Source: UKL13-2 sp947085425 (lineage in GTDB: Bacteria; Pseudomonadota; Gammaproteobacteria; Burkholderiales; Usitatibacteraceae). From it: a stretch of DNA of 64,000 nucleotides. The position numbers and the translations under genes were made by a program. Every line of letters starts with the position of its first letter. The first letter of the stretch is position 1. Shown here one piece after another: positions 8,126 through 17,329 of the stretch. The notes under the pieces are model-generated. The model did no database searches, was not told the origin of the DNA, and saw nothing but the letters and a program-made list of their open reading frames with translations. The DNA is taken from the NCBI GenBank assembly GCA_947085425.1, contig CAMTWK010000015.1:124001-188000 (forward strand), read 5' to 3'.

Positions 8126-9619
8126 ATGTCCAATCCCATGCTCGTCGCCAAAACCTGTGCCCAACCGTTTTCGGATCTGATGTTATTGCCAAGCATGGCC
8201 AATCGGCATGGACTGATTGCAGGCGCAACGGGGACAGGCAAAACAGTGACATTACAGGTATTGGCCGAGCATTTCTCCATGATCGGTGTGCCGGTATTCA
8301 TGGCCGATGTAAAGGGTGATTTGACGGGCATCTCACAACCCTGCCTGCCACACGAAAAAGTTGACGCACGACGCAAGTTACTGGGGCTGAACTTTACACC
8401 TGCAGGTTGCCCGACAACGGTTTGGGATGTATTTGGCGAACAAGGGCACCCGGTCAGGACCACCATCTCGGAAATGGGCCCGCTTTTATTGGCACGAATA
8501 TTTAATCTGAACGAGACGCAGGAAGGCGTGTTGGCAATGGTCTTCAAAATTGCCGACGACAGTGGATTGCTGCTGCTCGATTTGAAGGATTTACGCGCCG
8601 CATTGTCCTACGTCGGCGAGAATACCAGCCAATTTACCACCCGCTACGGCAATGTTTCGGCGGCATCGATCGGCGCGATTCAGCGTGGCCTGCTTTCATT
8701 GGAACAACAGGGTGGCGACAAATTTTTTGGTGAACCGGCACTGGCGCTCGACGATTTGATGCAAACCGACAACGGCAAGGGGGTGATCAATATTCTTGCC
8801 GCCGACAAATTGTTATCGAGCCCACGCTTGTATTCAACGTTTCTATTGTGGATGTTATCCGAGCTCTACGAAAACATGCCGGAAGTGGGTGATCGGGATA
8901 AACCAAAATTGGTATTCTTTTTTGATGAAGCGCACCTGTTGTTCAACGAGGCGCCAAAAGAATTATTGGAAAAGATCGAGCAGGTTGTGCGTTTGGTGCG
9001 TTCCAAGGGGGTGGGGGTTTATTTTGTGACGCAAAACCCCCTGGACATTCCGGATACGGTTTTAGGCCAGCTGGGAAATCGCGTACAACACGCCCTGCGC
9101 GCCTATACCCCGCGTGACCAAAAAGCCGTTCGCGCTGCCGCCGAGACCTTTCGTGAAAATCCTTCGATCAATGTTGCCGCCGTGATCACCGAAATGGGCG
9201 TTGGTGAGGCATTAGTCTCGTTTCTGGATGAAAAAGGCCGGCCGAACATCGTTGAACGCGCCTATGTCTGCCCGCCACAATCCCAAATTGGACCGATCAC
9301 CGCCCAAATGCGCCAAGTCTTATTGGCGACCTCCCTGGTGGCCGGAGTGTACGAAAAATCAGTCGATCGCGAGTCTGCATTTGAAAAACTGGCGGCGCGG
9401 CCGGGTGGTGATACCAATTCTGCGGACGGAAATGGCAGCGCCAGCGGCGCAAGTGACTTGTTTTCAAAAATGGGGCTGCCGGGCGCGGGTGGCGGAAAAT
9501 CTTCGCGTGAAGGAATCGTCGAGGCGGCCATGAAATCGGCCGCGCGCGCAATGGCATCAGAGGCTGGACGTAGAATAATTCGCGGAGTTTTGGGATCCAT
9601 ACTCGGCGGCCGACGTTAA
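8126..9619 (+). CDS. HerA-like DUF853 ATPase
   Basis: The 497-residue FtsK/HerA-superfamily ATPase of the DUF853 (YjgR) type has Walker A GLIAGATGTGKTVTLQ near residues 30-45, and PVFMADVKGDLTGIS, the family-specific stretch after it. Walker B is LVFFFDEAHLLF, and the arginine-finger region is VRLVRSKGVGVYFVTQNPLD. The C-terminus is Gly/Ser-rich and ends in a basic RRIIRGVLGSILGGRR tail. Members are predicted DNA or protein translocating ATPases of unknown physiological role. The gene is divergent from yebC across a 162-nt gap that should contain both promoters. The ribosome-binding site is weak (GAAAG, 6 nt before ATG). It is followed 30 nt later by slmA. Confidence 0.9.
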   Translation: MSNPMLVAKTCAQPFSDLMLLPSMANRHGLIAGATGTGKTVTLQVLAEHFSMIGVPVFMADVKGDLTGISQPCLPHEKVDARRKLLGLNFTPAGCPTTVWDVFGEQGHPVRTTISEMGPLLLARIFNLNETQEGVLAMVFKIADDSGLLLLDLKDLRAALSYVGENTSQFTTRYGNVSAASIGAIQRGLLSLEQQGGDKFFGEPALALDDLMQTDNGKGVINILAADKLLSSPRLYSTFLLWMLSELYENMPEVGDRDKPKLVFFFDEAHLLFNEAPKELLEKIEQVVRLVRSKGVGVYFVTQNPLDIPDTVLGQLGNRVQHALRAYTPRDQKAVRAAAETFRENPSINVAAVITEMGVGEALVSFLDEKGRPNIVERAYVCPPQSQIGPITAQMRQVLLATSLVAGVYEKSVDRESAFEKLAARPGGDTNSADGNGSASGASDLFSKMGLPGAGGGKSSREGIVEAAMKSAARAMASEAGRRIIRGVLGSILGGRR

Positions 9620-9649
9620 TCGTAAGCAAATAACAGCAGGGAGATTTAC

Positions 9650-10228
9650 ATGCCAAAACCAGAACCGGGTGAACGTCGGCGCGCAATATTGCATACGCTG
9701 GCAGAAATGTTGGAGCAACCGAAAGGCGAAAAAATAACCACCGCCCTGCTGGCAAAAAAACTCGATGTGTCCGAAGCGGCGCTGTATCGACATTTTGCAA
9801 GCAAGGCGCAGATGTTTGAAGGCTTGATTGAATTTGTTGAGGAGACGGTATTTTCCCTGGTGAATAAAATTCAGAAAGACGAGGTCGATGGTCTGAAGCA
9901 GGTTGAGGCCATTGTCGTGATGTTGTTGACCTTTGCGCAAAAAAATATCGGCATGACCCGCGTGCTGATCGGTGATGCTCTTGTCAATGAAGACGACCGA
10001 CTGCAGGTGCGTATGAATCAATTGCATGACCGGCTGGAAGCGTCGTTGCGACAAAGCACCCGGCTCGCCGCGGCCAGCGGTCAATTACATGCGTCGCTTG
10101 ATCCCAACGCCTATGCCAACGCACTCATGTCCTTTATCGTCGGTCGTTGGCACCAATTTGCCAAATCCGGATTCAAACGCACGCCGACCGAAATGTGGCC
10201 GGCGCAATGGACCATTTTTGCGGAGTGA
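9650..10228 (+). CDS. slmA: SlmA-type nucleoid occlusion factor (TetR family)
   Basis: The 192-residue TetR-family protein has an N-terminal HTH (ITTALLAKKLDVSEAALYRH) followed by FASKAQMFEGLIEFVEE, matching SlmA rather than a generic TetR. The C-terminal half (NIGMTRVLIGDALVNEDDRL) also follows SlmA. SlmA binds specific chromosomal sites and antagonises FtsZ so that septa do not form over the nucleoid. A good ribosome-binding site (GGGAG) lies 7 nt before the ATG. It ends 5 nt before the next gene's GTG start, so the two are probably co-transcribed. Confidence 0.9.
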   Translation: MPKPEPGERRRAILHTLAEMLEQPKGEKITTALLAKKLDVSEAALYRHFASKAQMFEGLIEFVEETVFSLVNKIQKDEVDGLKQVEAIVVMLLTFAQKNIGMTRVLIGDALVNEDDRLQVRMNQLHDRLEASLRQSTRLAAASGQLHASLDPNAYANALMSFIVGRWHQFAKSGFKRTPTEMWPAQWTIFAE

Positions 10229-10233
10229 ATATT

Positions 10234-10563
10234 GTGACTGATCCGGTTGCGGCACAACTTGCCGCCTATAACGCCCACGACGTCGACGCCTTTATGGCCT
10301 GTTACACAGACGACTGCATCGTCGAGGACGGCGCGGGTTTGCGCATGATGACCGGCGCGGTGGAAATGCGACCGCGTTACCACGCCCTGTTCAGCAGCGC
10401 CCCTCATTTGCATTGTGAATTGATCAACCGTATTCGAATTGGTGAATATGTGATCGACGAAGAAAAAATCACCGGGCGGGTTCCCGCCATTCGCCGCGCG
10501 GTTGCGGTTTACCACTTACGCGATCATAAAATTGATCACGTGCGGTTTTACCGTGAAGAGTAG
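10234..10563 (+). CDS. NTF2-like / SnoaL-fold protein
   Basis: The 109-residue protein begins at a GTG and reads MTDPVAAQLAAYNAHDVDAF, the classic first helix of SnoaL/NTF2-like steroid-isomerase-fold proteins. It is followed by MACYTDDCIVEDGAG and ends VAVYHLRDHKIDHVRFYREE. These small cone-fold proteins bind or isomerise small hydrophobic ligands; no catalytic assignment is possible. The GTG is chosen over upstream ATGs because GGAG (which includes the slmA stop region) lies 8 nt before it and homology begins there. It is 5 nt upstream of the next acetyltransferase gene. Confidence 0.85.
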   Translation: MTDPVAAQLAAYNAHDVDAFMACYTDDCIVEDGAGLRMMTGAVEMRPRYHALFSSAPHLHCELINRIRIGEYVIDEEKITGRVPAIRRAVAVYHLRDHKIDHVRFYREE

Positions 10564-10568
10564 CCAGA

Positions 10569-11156
10569 ATGCCGGCCGCAATTTTTTTGTCGATCGAAAC
10601 GGAACGATTGGTGTTGGCGTTACCACAGGCGGAATTTGCGGCTGCCGCGCATGCGTTTCATGTGCGGGCGTGGCCACATTTGGTGCGCTGGTTTCCCCCG
10701 GTTCCCGCCGATTTTGACCAATTACAGTATTGGCAAAATGTCGTTGGCAAAACGCGGGACGCTTTTGCCCAAGGCAGCGCGATCAGGTTGTGGATGCGGC
10801 CAAAATCGGCGCCGGACAAGGTCATTGGCACAATTGGTTTTTCGCAAATTTTTCGCGGCCCGTTTTGTAACTGTGTACTCGGTTATCAGATCGACAATCA
10901 ATTTGAAGGCAAAGGTTTGATGCAAGAGGCGTTAACAGCGGCGATCAACCACATGTTTACCGACCAAAAACTACATCGTATCAACGCCAATTACCGGCCT
11001 GAAAACGCCAGGAGTGGCCGGCTGCTGACCAGGCTTGGTTTTCACATCGATGGATATGCCAAAAATTTTCTATTTGTCGACGGTGCCTGGCGGGATCATA
11101 TATTGACCTCCCGCACCAACGATCAGTTCCGACCGGAGTGGATCGTCACCGTTTAA
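10569..11156 (+). CDS. GNAT acetyltransferase, RimJ-type
   Basis: This 195-residue GNAT protein resembles ribosomal-protein N-acetyltransferase RimJ. It has the start of the fold SIETERLVLALPQAEFAAA, the segment IGTIGFSQIFRGPFCNCVLG, the acetyl-CoA loop DNQFEGKGLMQEALTAAINH and the final NYRPENARSGRLLTRLGF. This is a second RimJ/RimL-like gene in the window (the other is in the ruv operon). The two are not close copies, judging by their different loop sequences. It ends the slmA cluster; a strong bidirectional terminator follows at 11201-11231. Confidence 0.87.
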   Translation: MPAAIFLSIETERLVLALPQAEFAAAAHAFHVRAWPHLVRWFPPVPADFDQLQYWQNVVGKTRDAFAQGSAIRLWMRPKSAPDKVIGTIGFSQIFRGPFCNCVLGYQIDNQFEGKGLMQEALTAAINHMFTDQKLHRINANYRPENARSGRLLTRLGFHIDGYAKNFLFVDGAWRDHILTSRTNDQFRPEWIVTV

Positions 11157-11200
11157 TTAAAGATGGTTTTGAACCCGCCAAATACACCACATTACGATCA

Positions 11201-11231
11201 AAAAAAAGCCACCTCAAAAAGTGGCTTTTTT
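11201..11231. terminator. Bidirectional rho-independent terminator
   Basis: An A-run followed by GCCAC, an 8-nt loop (CTCAAAAA), GTGGC and a T-run forms a stem of at least 11 pairs counting A-T pairs. Because it has A's on the left and T's on the right, it can end both the slmA-acetyltransferase transcript and the convergent fccAB transcript, which stops at 11251. Confidence 0.9.
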
Positions 11232-11250
11232 CAATCCTACCGGTCATAAA

Positions 11251-12528
11251 CTACCCGAGCGCATCGGCCCAAATATTTTTTGCCCAAGCCATCGCATACT
11301 GCGCCTCCAATTCGCTGGCGGCACTGGATACCCCCCCGGAGCCAGGGACCGTTTTCATGGTTTTATCTTTTTCATCATACTTGTGAATAGACGCAACGTG
11401 CACCACCCGATCCGCAGACAAAAACGAATAACAGGTATTGTTCAGTGTCGGACTTTGATTGGGTTGCTCACCGGTCAGCAATGCCACAACAGCGGCAGCG
11501 CAAGTCTTGCCGTGATTGTTGGCCATATGCGCAGACTTCGGCATGGCCGGCGCAATCTGCAACGCGTCACCCAGCAAATGCACGCCTGGGACATTTTTTG
11601 CCTCGTAGGTCAGCCAATTCACTTCGCACCAGCGTTTGTTGGCGGTAATAAACGGATTGGCAATCGAGCCGGCTTTCATCGGTGGCAGGGCGTTTAATAC
11701 GTCTGCCTTGACGTCCCCAAACTCCAGCTTTGCGGTTGATGTTGCAGTGTCCACATCCAGCAGTTTTGACGAGCCACGATACTCCACTATTCCCGGGTAC
11801 ATCTCCGCCCAGGCTTTTTTGAACAACCCCGCCTTGGACGTCACATCCATATTCGCGTCCAGGATCAACACCTTGGATTTTGGTTTGGATTTTTTGAAAT
11901 ATGCGGCGACTTGACAGGCCCGCTCATAGGGGCCCGGCGGGCAGCGATAAGGCGCTTCTGGAATGGCGATGGCATAAACTCCCCCATCCGGCATGGCTTC
12001 CAACTGACGGCGTAAGGCCACGGTTTGTGGTCCGGCTTTCCATGCATGGAAATATCGTTCCTGTGCGGCGGCGTTATTCAGGCCGGGCAGGGCTTCGTAC
12101 ATAAAATCGATGCCAGGTGAGAGAATCACGCGATCATAGGCAATGGCATCACCAGCGGCCATACGCACAACTTTTTTCTCAACGTCGACTGCGATTGCGT
12201 CGCCCCGAACGATTTTTATCCCATATTTTCGTTGCAGGACATCGTAACTGACGGTGATGTCGGCCATGGTTTGCGAACCACCCAATACCAGGTTGGAAAT
12301 GGGGCAGGAAATAAATGATGTGTTGCGCTCGATGAGGGTGACATCAATAGTCGGCCCCCACATCTTGATGTATTTTGCGGCCGTCGCGCCGCCATATCCG
12401 CCGCCGACAATCACCACCTTGGGCCCGCGACCGCCGCCGACACTCGCACAACCGATCATCGTTGCCACACCACCCGCAGCAGCAACCGCGCCACCTGCCT
12501 GAAGAAAATTTCTGCGATTCATTGTCAT
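11251..12528 (-). CDS. fccB: FccB-like flavocytochrome c sulfide dehydrogenase flavoprotein subunit
   Basis: The 425-residue protein starts MTMNRRNFLQAGG, a Tat-like export signal (RRNFLQ) followed by a hydrophobic stretch ending MIGCAS, so it may also be lipid-modified. The FAD Rossmann motif is PKVVIVGGGYGGATAAKYIK. Two cysteines fit the redox disulfide of FCSD enzymes, one in SFISCPISNLVLGG and one in RWCEVNWLTYEAK. A second FAD motif reads VPGVHLLGDALQIAPAMPKS. It would oxidise sulfide in the periplasm and pass electrons to the cytochrome encoded just upstream. AAGGAG lies 6 nt before the ATG at 12528. It follows fccA by 10 nt in an operon. Confidence 0.88.
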   Translation of the reverse strand: MTMNRRNFLQAGGAVAAAGGVATMIGCASVGGGRGPKVVIVGGGYGGATAAKYIKMWGPTIDVTLIERNTSFISCPISNLVLGGSQTMADITVSYDVLQRKYGIKIVRGDAIAVDVEKKVVRMAAGDAIAYDRVILSPGIDFMYEALPGLNNAAAQERYFHAWKAGPQTVALRRQLEAMPDGGVYAIAIPEAPYRCPPGPYERACQVAAYFKKSKPKSKVLILDANMDVTSKAGLFKKAWAEMYPGIVEYRGSSKLLDVDTATSTAKLEFGDVKADVLNALPPMKAGSIANPFITANKRWCEVNWLTYEAKNVPGVHLLGDALQIAPAMPKSAHMANNHGKTCAAAVVALLTGEQPNQSPTLNNTCYSFLSADRVVHVASIHKYDEKDKTMKTVPGSGGVSSAASELEAQYAMAWAKNIWADALG

Positions 12529-12538
12529 TTTTATCTCC

Positions 12539-12913
12539 TTATCGCTTTTGCGCGGCAAAAAACTCGGCCAATGCAATCGTTTCCGCATCAGAATAACCCT
12601 TTGAAATTTGATGCATCAAGGTGGCATCGCGTTTGCCCTCCCTGAAGTGCCTCATCTGAATCACAAAATAGTCTTTGTTGAGCCCGGCCAAACCACCAAT
12701 CGCGCCACCGACCGATACGCCGTTGGTGCCGTGGCAGGCGGCGCAGGTCGCCGCCATCGAGCGCACACCGTTCGGCGTCAAATTTGATGGGGCGAATGCC
12801 GGTCCGCCCGGCGCAACAGGCGCGGGGGCTGCCGACGCTTGAGCATAGGCGATCGTAACCAACCCACAAGTCATCAATAACGTGCTTGCCAGCACTATTG
12901 CTTTTTTATTCAT
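12539..12913 (-). CDS. fccA: FccA-like c-type cytochrome subunit
   Basis: The 124-residue cytochrome has a signal peptide (MNKKAIVLASTLLMTCGLVT, cleaved after AYA) and one heme site CAACH in MAATCAACHGTNGVSVGG. A C-terminal Met in DATLMHQISKGYSDAE is a plausible distal ligand. Directly upstream of the flavoprotein gene, it fits the cytochrome partner of flavocytochrome c. With a single heme it resembles the monoheme FccA type rather than the diheme form of Allochromatium. The start at 12913 has GAGGAG 6 nt upstream; the longer reading frame to 12952 has no such site. Confidence 0.87.
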   Translation of the reverse strand: MNKKAIVLASTLLMTCGLVTIAYAQASAAPAPVAPGGPAFAPSNLTPNGVRSMAATCAACHGTNGVSVGGAIGGLAGLNKDYFVIQMRHFREGKRDATLMHQISKGYSDAETIALAEFFAAQKR

Positions 12914-13217
12914 GATTCTCCTCGATGTAATAAGCCAACCGACAAGTGGCATCAGTCAGGGGTGGCACGGGCCAGGCCAGCCGCAATCTCGGCAGTTTTT
13001 GACCGCTCGTTGAATCGTGCGCAAAGTCCACGATCACGATTGCCTACTTTACGCCATAAGTGTTTTTTGCAAAAGACCCGAAACGCATAATGAATATTGG
13101 TCCACAACAACTATTGCGGATGGGTTGCTGATTACGGCCGCCGGATCGGCAAAAATTTGGACAAAAAAAATGCCGCGCTGCAAACAACGTGGCATTTTGA
13201 TTGATACAGCCGGTGGA
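12914..13217. other. Intergenic region between fccA and clpA
   Basis: This 304-nt gap must hold the fccAB promoter (reading leftwards) and the clpA 3' end. The only clear element is the clpA terminator at 13163-13198. No gene with a credible ribosome-binding site and family resemblance is visible. Confidence 0.6.
13163..13198 (-). terminator. Rho-independent terminator of clpSA
   Basis: Read on the minus strand, AAAATGCC...GGCATTTT forms an 8-pair stem around an internal loop, extended by a CG/CG pair, and is followed by a run of eight T. It lies 20 nt beyond the clpA stop and so ends the clpS-clpA transcripts. Confidence 0.85.
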
Positions 13218-15482
13218 TCAACTTTCTTGCGTGACCGGTTCCTTTTCTTCACTGATATCAAGCTTGACCTTATCCTCCGGCCCAATATCAATGGTCACCT
13301 TGCCACCGCTCGCCAGCCGCCCGAACAATAATTCATCGGCAAGCGCTCGTCTGATGGTGTCCTGAATCAGGCGCGCCATTGGCCGCGCCCCCATAAGCGG
13401 GTCAAAGCCATTTTTCGCCAGATATTTTTTCAGCGCCTCGGTAAACGAAACATCGACTTTTTTCTCTGTCAACTGCGCCTCTAACTGCATGAGGAATTTA
13501 TCAACGACCTTCAAAATAACCTCCTCGTCCAGAGGTGCAAACGAAATCATGGCGTCCAGGCGATTGCGGAATTCCGGCGTAAACATGCGCTTGATTTCGG
13601 CCATTTCATCACCGGCCTTTTTGACGTTGGTAAAGCCGATGGTTGTTTTCGACAACTCTGACGCGCCGGCGTTGGTGGTCATGATTATCACAACATTGCG
13701 GAAATCCGCCTTGCGACCATTGGTATCGGTCAAGGTACCGTGATCGAGAACCTGCAGCAACACGTTAAAAATATCTGGATGGGCTTTTTCGATTTCATCC
13801 AACAACAATACACAATAAGGTTGTTTGGTAATGGCCTCTGTCATCAGGCCGCCCTGGTCAAAGCCAACGTATCCCGGCGGCGCGCCTATTAGACGCGACA
13901 CGGCGTGACGCTCCATATACTCAGACATATCAAACCGCACCAATTCAACGCCAAGAACAAACGCCAGCTGTTTGGCCACTTCGGTTTTGCCGACACCGGT
14001 CGGGCCGGAAAACAGGAACGAACCGATTGGTTTGGTGGTACTGCCTAGTCCGGAGCGGGCCATTTTGATCGCTGACGCCAGGGCATCAATTGCTTTGTTC
14101 TGCCCAAATACCACTGATTTCAAATCACGATCCAATGTTTTGAGTGCGTTGCGATCATTATTCGACACATTGCGTGCTGGAATACGCGCAATTTTTGCGA
14201 TGATTTCCTCGATCTCGGTTTTGCCAATCGTCTTCTTTTGCTTCGATTTTGGCGCGATCCGCTGAGCGGCACCTGCCTCGTCAATCACATCAATTGCCTT
14301 GTCTGGCAAATGCCGGTCATTAATATATTTAGCCGACAACTCGGCGGCCGATGATAACGCGGTGGCCGTGTATTTCACGCCGTGATGCAATTCAAAGCGT
14401 GATTTCAGCCCCTTCAGAATTTCAATCGTTTCTGAAACGGATGGCTCGTTTACATCGATTTTCTGGAAGCGACGCGAAAGTGCGTGGTCCTTCTCAAAAA
14501 CCCCACGATATTCCTGATAGGTTGTGGCACCGATGCACTTCAATTGACCTGACGACAAGGCCGGCTTCAGCAAATTCGATGCGTCCAACGTTCCACCCGA
14601 TGCGGAACCGGCACCGATCAAGGTATGAATTTCGTCAATGAACAACACCGCATTGGGGTTATCGTTGAGCTGTTTGAGGACCGCTTTTAATCGTTGTTCA
14701 AAATCGCCGCGGTATTTGGTACCGGCCAGCAAGGCGCCCATGTCAAGTGAATAAACCTGTGATTTCGCCAAAATTTCCGGCACCTCACCGTCGACAATCC
14801 GTTTTGCCAGCCCCTCGGCAATGGCGGTTTTTCCGACACCGGCCTCGCCAACCAATAACGGATTATTTTTTCGGCGACGGCACAATATTTGAATCACCCG
14901 TTCAACTTCGAGTTCGCGACCGATCAAAGGATCAATCTTGCCGTCGATGGCACTTTGGTTGAGATTTTGGGTGAACTGTTCAAGTGCGCCGCCGGGCTCG
15001 GCACCCTCGGCCGTCTCCCCTTCCGTTTCAACCTTTTCAGGGTTTTGCGCGGCCTTGGAAATGCCGTGGGAAATAAAATTGACCACATCAAGTCGCGAAA
15101 CACCCTGCTGATGCAGGTAATAAACGGCATGTGAATCTTTTTCGCCGTAGATGGCCACCATGACATTGGCGCCCATCACCTCTTTTTTGCCGGATGACTG
15201 CACGTGCAGAATGGCGCGCTGAATAACCCGTTGAAAGCCGAGCGTGGGCTGGGTATTGACTTCGCCGGTTCCGGCAACAATCGGCGTATGCTGCTCGATA
15301 AATTCGGTCAGGCTTTTGCGCAAATCTTCTACTTTTGCAGAGCACGCCTTGAGCACTTCTTGTGCCGAGGGGTTGTCGAGCAATGCCAGCAGCAAATGCT
15401 CAACCGTGATGAACTCATGTCGTTTATGGCGCGCCTCAACAAACGCAGCGTGCAGGCTCATTTCGAGTTCATGGGCAATCAT
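13218..15482 (-). CDS. clpA: ClpA, ATPase subunit of ClpAP protease
   Basis: The 754-residue AAA+ unfoldase has two ATPase domains: Walker A GEAGVGKTAIAEGL (about residue 215) and GPTGVGKTEVAKQL (about residue 495), with Walker B motifs VLFIDEIHTLIGAG and YCVLLLDEIEKAHPD. The N-domain (residues 1-145) binds ClpS. The ClpP-docking IGF loop is present in SKTTIGFTN. It unfolds N-end-rule and other substrates and threads them into ClpP. AAGGAA lies 5 nt before the ATG. It follows clpS by 146 nt on the same strand, the normal clpS-clpA order. Confidence 0.97.
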   Translation of the reverse strand: MIAHELEMSLHAAFVEARHKRHEFITVEHLLLALLDNPSAQEVLKACSAKVEDLRKSLTEFIEQHTPIVAGTGEVNTQPTLGFQRVIQRAILHVQSSGKKEVMGANVMVAIYGEKDSHAVYYLHQQGVSRLDVVNFISHGISKAAQNPEKVETEGETAEGAEPGGALEQFTQNLNQSAIDGKIDPLIGRELEVERVIQILCRRRKNNPLLVGEAGVGKTAIAEGLAKRIVDGEVPEILAKSQVYSLDMGALLAGTKYRGDFEQRLKAVLKQLNDNPNAVLFIDEIHTLIGAGSASGGTLDASNLLKPALSSGQLKCIGATTYQEYRGVFEKDHALSRRFQKIDVNEPSVSETIEILKGLKSRFELHHGVKYTATALSSAAELSAKYINDRHLPDKAIDVIDEAGAAQRIAPKSKQKKTIGKTEIEEIIAKIARIPARNVSNNDRNALKTLDRDLKSVVFGQNKAIDALASAIKMARSGLGSTTKPIGSFLFSGPTGVGKTEVAKQLAFVLGVELVRFDMSEYMERHAVSRLIGAPPGYVGFDQGGLMTEAITKQPYCVLLLDEIEKAHPDIFNVLLQVLDHGTLTDTNGRKADFRNVVIIMTTNAGASELSKTTIGFTNVKKAGDEMAEIKRMFTPEFRNRLDAMISFAPLDEEVILKVVDKFLMQLEAQLTEKKVDVSFTEALKKYLAKNGFDPLMGARPMARLIQDTIRRALADELLFGRLASGGKVTIDIGPEDKVKLDISEEKEPVTQES

Positions 15483-15628
15483 ATTGGTTCCTTCGCTTTC
15501 AAATTAAACACCTACTGCAGTTCAAACAAACTTTCCCGACCGGTGGCCTACCGGCAAAAACACACTCAACCCTGCCGGTACCAATCAGAGATGGGTATAA
15601 CTTTGCGAAATTCACGCCCCCGTCTGAT

Positions 15629-15961
15629 TTATACCTCTTCCATGCTGCACCGCAGCGGATGCTCAAACTTTCTCGCCAAATCCATGACCTGCTCCACCTT
15701 CATGGATGCAAGGTCGCGCGGAAATACCCCACAAATTCCGCGCCCTTCAGTATGCACTTGAAGCATTATCTGGGTTGCCCGCTCCGGGCTATGCCCGAAA
15801 ATGCGGGTCAAAATGTCCACTACAAACTCCATAGGGGTGTAATCGTCGTTATACATCAGGACCTGCCACATCGCGGGCGGCTTGGTTTTTGCAGGCTTCT
15901 CCTGAAGCTCTGTCGCCCCTTTGTTAGGATTGCCAGCGCCATTGGGGTGCTTGGTTGCCAT
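15629..15961 (-). CDS. clpS: ClpS, N-end rule adaptor for ClpAP
   Basis: The 110-residue adaptor has the disordered N-terminal extension expected of ClpS. Its core is WQVLMYNDDYTPMEFVVDIL, which holds the N-degron pocket Asn-Asp pair and the pocket Met, followed by IMLQVHTEGRGICGVFPRD. It delivers substrates with bulky N-terminal residues to ClpA. The start at 15961 (MATKHPNGAG) is preferred because upstream in-frame sequence to 16087 is unrelated to ClpS and runs into the non-coding spacer shared with the cold-shock gene. Confidence 0.96.
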   Translation of the reverse strand: MATKHPNGAGNPNKGATELQEKPAKTKPPAMWQVLMYNDDYTPMEFVVDILTRIFGHSPERATQIMLQVHTEGRGICGVFPRDLASMKVEQVMDLARKFEHPLRCSMEEV

Positions 15962-16111
15962 GTCAGTGTGCCGATACAATAATGAACGATTTTCGCATTG
16001 CCAATGATATGGACAACTGGTTCCACTTTTCAACCCCACCGTTTGAAACTGCCAATTTCGAGCAGTATTTGTAAATACACCACGCATTGTTGCAAAAAAG
16101 CCTGTAAAATC

Positions 16112-16140
16112 TTGACTAAGTCTGCTTAACTAAGTACAAA
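16112..16140 (+). promoter_or_regulatory. Candidate promoter of the cold-shock gene
   Basis: TTGACT (16112-16117) and TACAAA (16135-16140) are separated by 17 nt and resemble sigma-70 boxes (5/6 and 4/6). The implied 5' leader of about 110 nt is of the length seen for cold-shock mRNAs, whose leaders act as thermosensors. The -10 is imperfect, so this is a tentative call. Confidence 0.45.
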
Positions 16141-16256
16141 GTAGACTTGGAGTTTAGCTTTAAGGTTTTCTGCATTTGCATCTGCGGTTGCGGGCCTTGA
16201 AAAGCGAAATATTTCCGGGGCTCTCCAACCCGTCTTTTCAATAAGGATGCATGTGT

Positions 16257-16460
16257 ATGGCAACAGGTACAGTTAAATGGTTCAACGACGCCAAAGGTTA
16301 TGGCTTCATTACACCCGATGATGGCAGCGAAGATCTTTTCGCGCATTTCTCGGCAATTCAAATGAATGGCTTCAAGACCCTCAAAGAAGGTCAAAAGGTT
16401 GCATTTGAAGTAACACAGGGCCCTAAGGGCAAACAAGCTTCGAATATCAACAACGGCTAA
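16257..16460 (+). CDS. CspA-family cold-shock protein
   Basis: The 67-residue OB-fold RNA chaperone contains both RNA-binding motifs, KGYGFITPDDG (RNP1) and DLFAHFSAI (RNP2), and begins MATGTVKWFNDA as in most Csp proteins. It melts secondary structure in mRNA, especially in the cold. I prefer the ATG at 16257 over the ATG at 16251, because family proteins start at MATG and AAGGA lies 9 nt upstream of it. A rho-independent terminator follows within 30 nt, so the gene is monocistronic. Confidence 0.96.
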   Translation: MATGTVKWFNDAKGYGFITPDDGSEDLFAHFSAIQMNGFKTLKEGQKVAFEVTQGPKGKQASNINNG

Positions 16461-16485
16461 GCTTTTCCGTTTTTGTGTCGTTAAG

Positions 16486-16520
16486 AACCCCCTCAGTTAA
16501 TCTGCGGGGGTTTTTGTTTT
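16486..16520 (+). terminator. Rho-independent terminator of the cold-shock gene
   Basis: AACCCCC and GGGGGTT form a 7-pair stem around a 13-nt loop and are followed by TTTGTTTTT. It separates the cold-shock gene from the pseudouridine synthase gene. Confidence 0.88.
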
Positions 16521-16564
16521 TGCGGCGCGATTTTGCGTTACCCCTACTTTAGGCCGATAAAAAG

Positions 16565-17119
16565 ATGCTGATTGCATTTAACAAACCCTATGGTGTTATT
16601 TGCCAATTTAGCCCGTCACCCGGCAAACCAACGCTCAAAAACCACCTTTCGATAGATCATGTTTACCCCGCCGGCAGACTGGATACGGACAGCGAAGGGT
16701 TAATACTGTTGACGGACAATGGAGTCTTGCAGGCGAAACTTACCGACCCACGCGACAAAATTGCCAAAACCTATTGGGCCGAGGTCGAAGGCATTGCCAG
16801 TGACGACGCGCTCAAGTCGTTATTGACGGGGATAGATTTGGGGGACTTTTGTACTATGCCAGCCTTACATGCGTCGACCATTCCCACGCCGGCTCTTTGG
16901 CCACGTCATCCACCGGTTCGATTTCGCGCCAATATTCCAACTTCCTGGGTTGAAATCACCATTATCGAAGGTAAAAACCGGCAAATTCGGCGCATGACGG
17001 CACACGTCGGGCTACCCACGTTAAGACTTGTCCGCGTCGCCATTGGCAGATTGAACTTGATCAACATCAAGTTGGCACCGGGCAAATGGTTGGAAATATC
17101 GCCTGAAAACGTTTTTTAA
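16565..17119 (+). CDS. rluE: RluE-type 23S rRNA pseudouridine synthase
   Basis: The 184-residue protein of the RsuA/RluE group starts MLIAFNKPYGVICQFSPSPG and carries the catalytic motif GRLDTDSEGLILLTDNG, with the conserved Asp in GRLDTDS. Its C-terminus has IIEGKNRQIRRMTAHVGLPT, another signature of the family. It lacks an N-terminal S4 domain, as RluE does. RluE modifies U2457 of E. coli 23S rRNA; the same target is inferred. The gene lies between two terminators and is probably monocistronic. Confidence 0.88.
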   Translation: MLIAFNKPYGVICQFSPSPGKPTLKNHLSIDHVYPAGRLDTDSEGLILLTDNGVLQAKLTDPRDKIAKTYWAEVEGIASDDALKSLLTGIDLGDFCTMPALHASTIPTPALWPRHPPVRFRANIPTSWVEITIIEGKNRQIRRMTAHVGLPTLRLVRVAIGRLNLINIKLAPGKWLEISPENVF

Positions 17120-17329
17120 CTGTCAAAAATAGACAGGTTTTCACCAAAAAGCACACAAAAAGAACGAGTTACAGATTTTTAAACCGGAAAAATTGTTTCA
17201 AATTCATGTCAACCAGCTAAAATAGTCCGCGTTAATCTCGGTGACAGGCAAAAGGACCACTGCCTATAAAGCTAGTTCCCAGTATCTGTCGTTAACGTTA
17301 ACCACACTCACTTTCACTTAGGAAATATT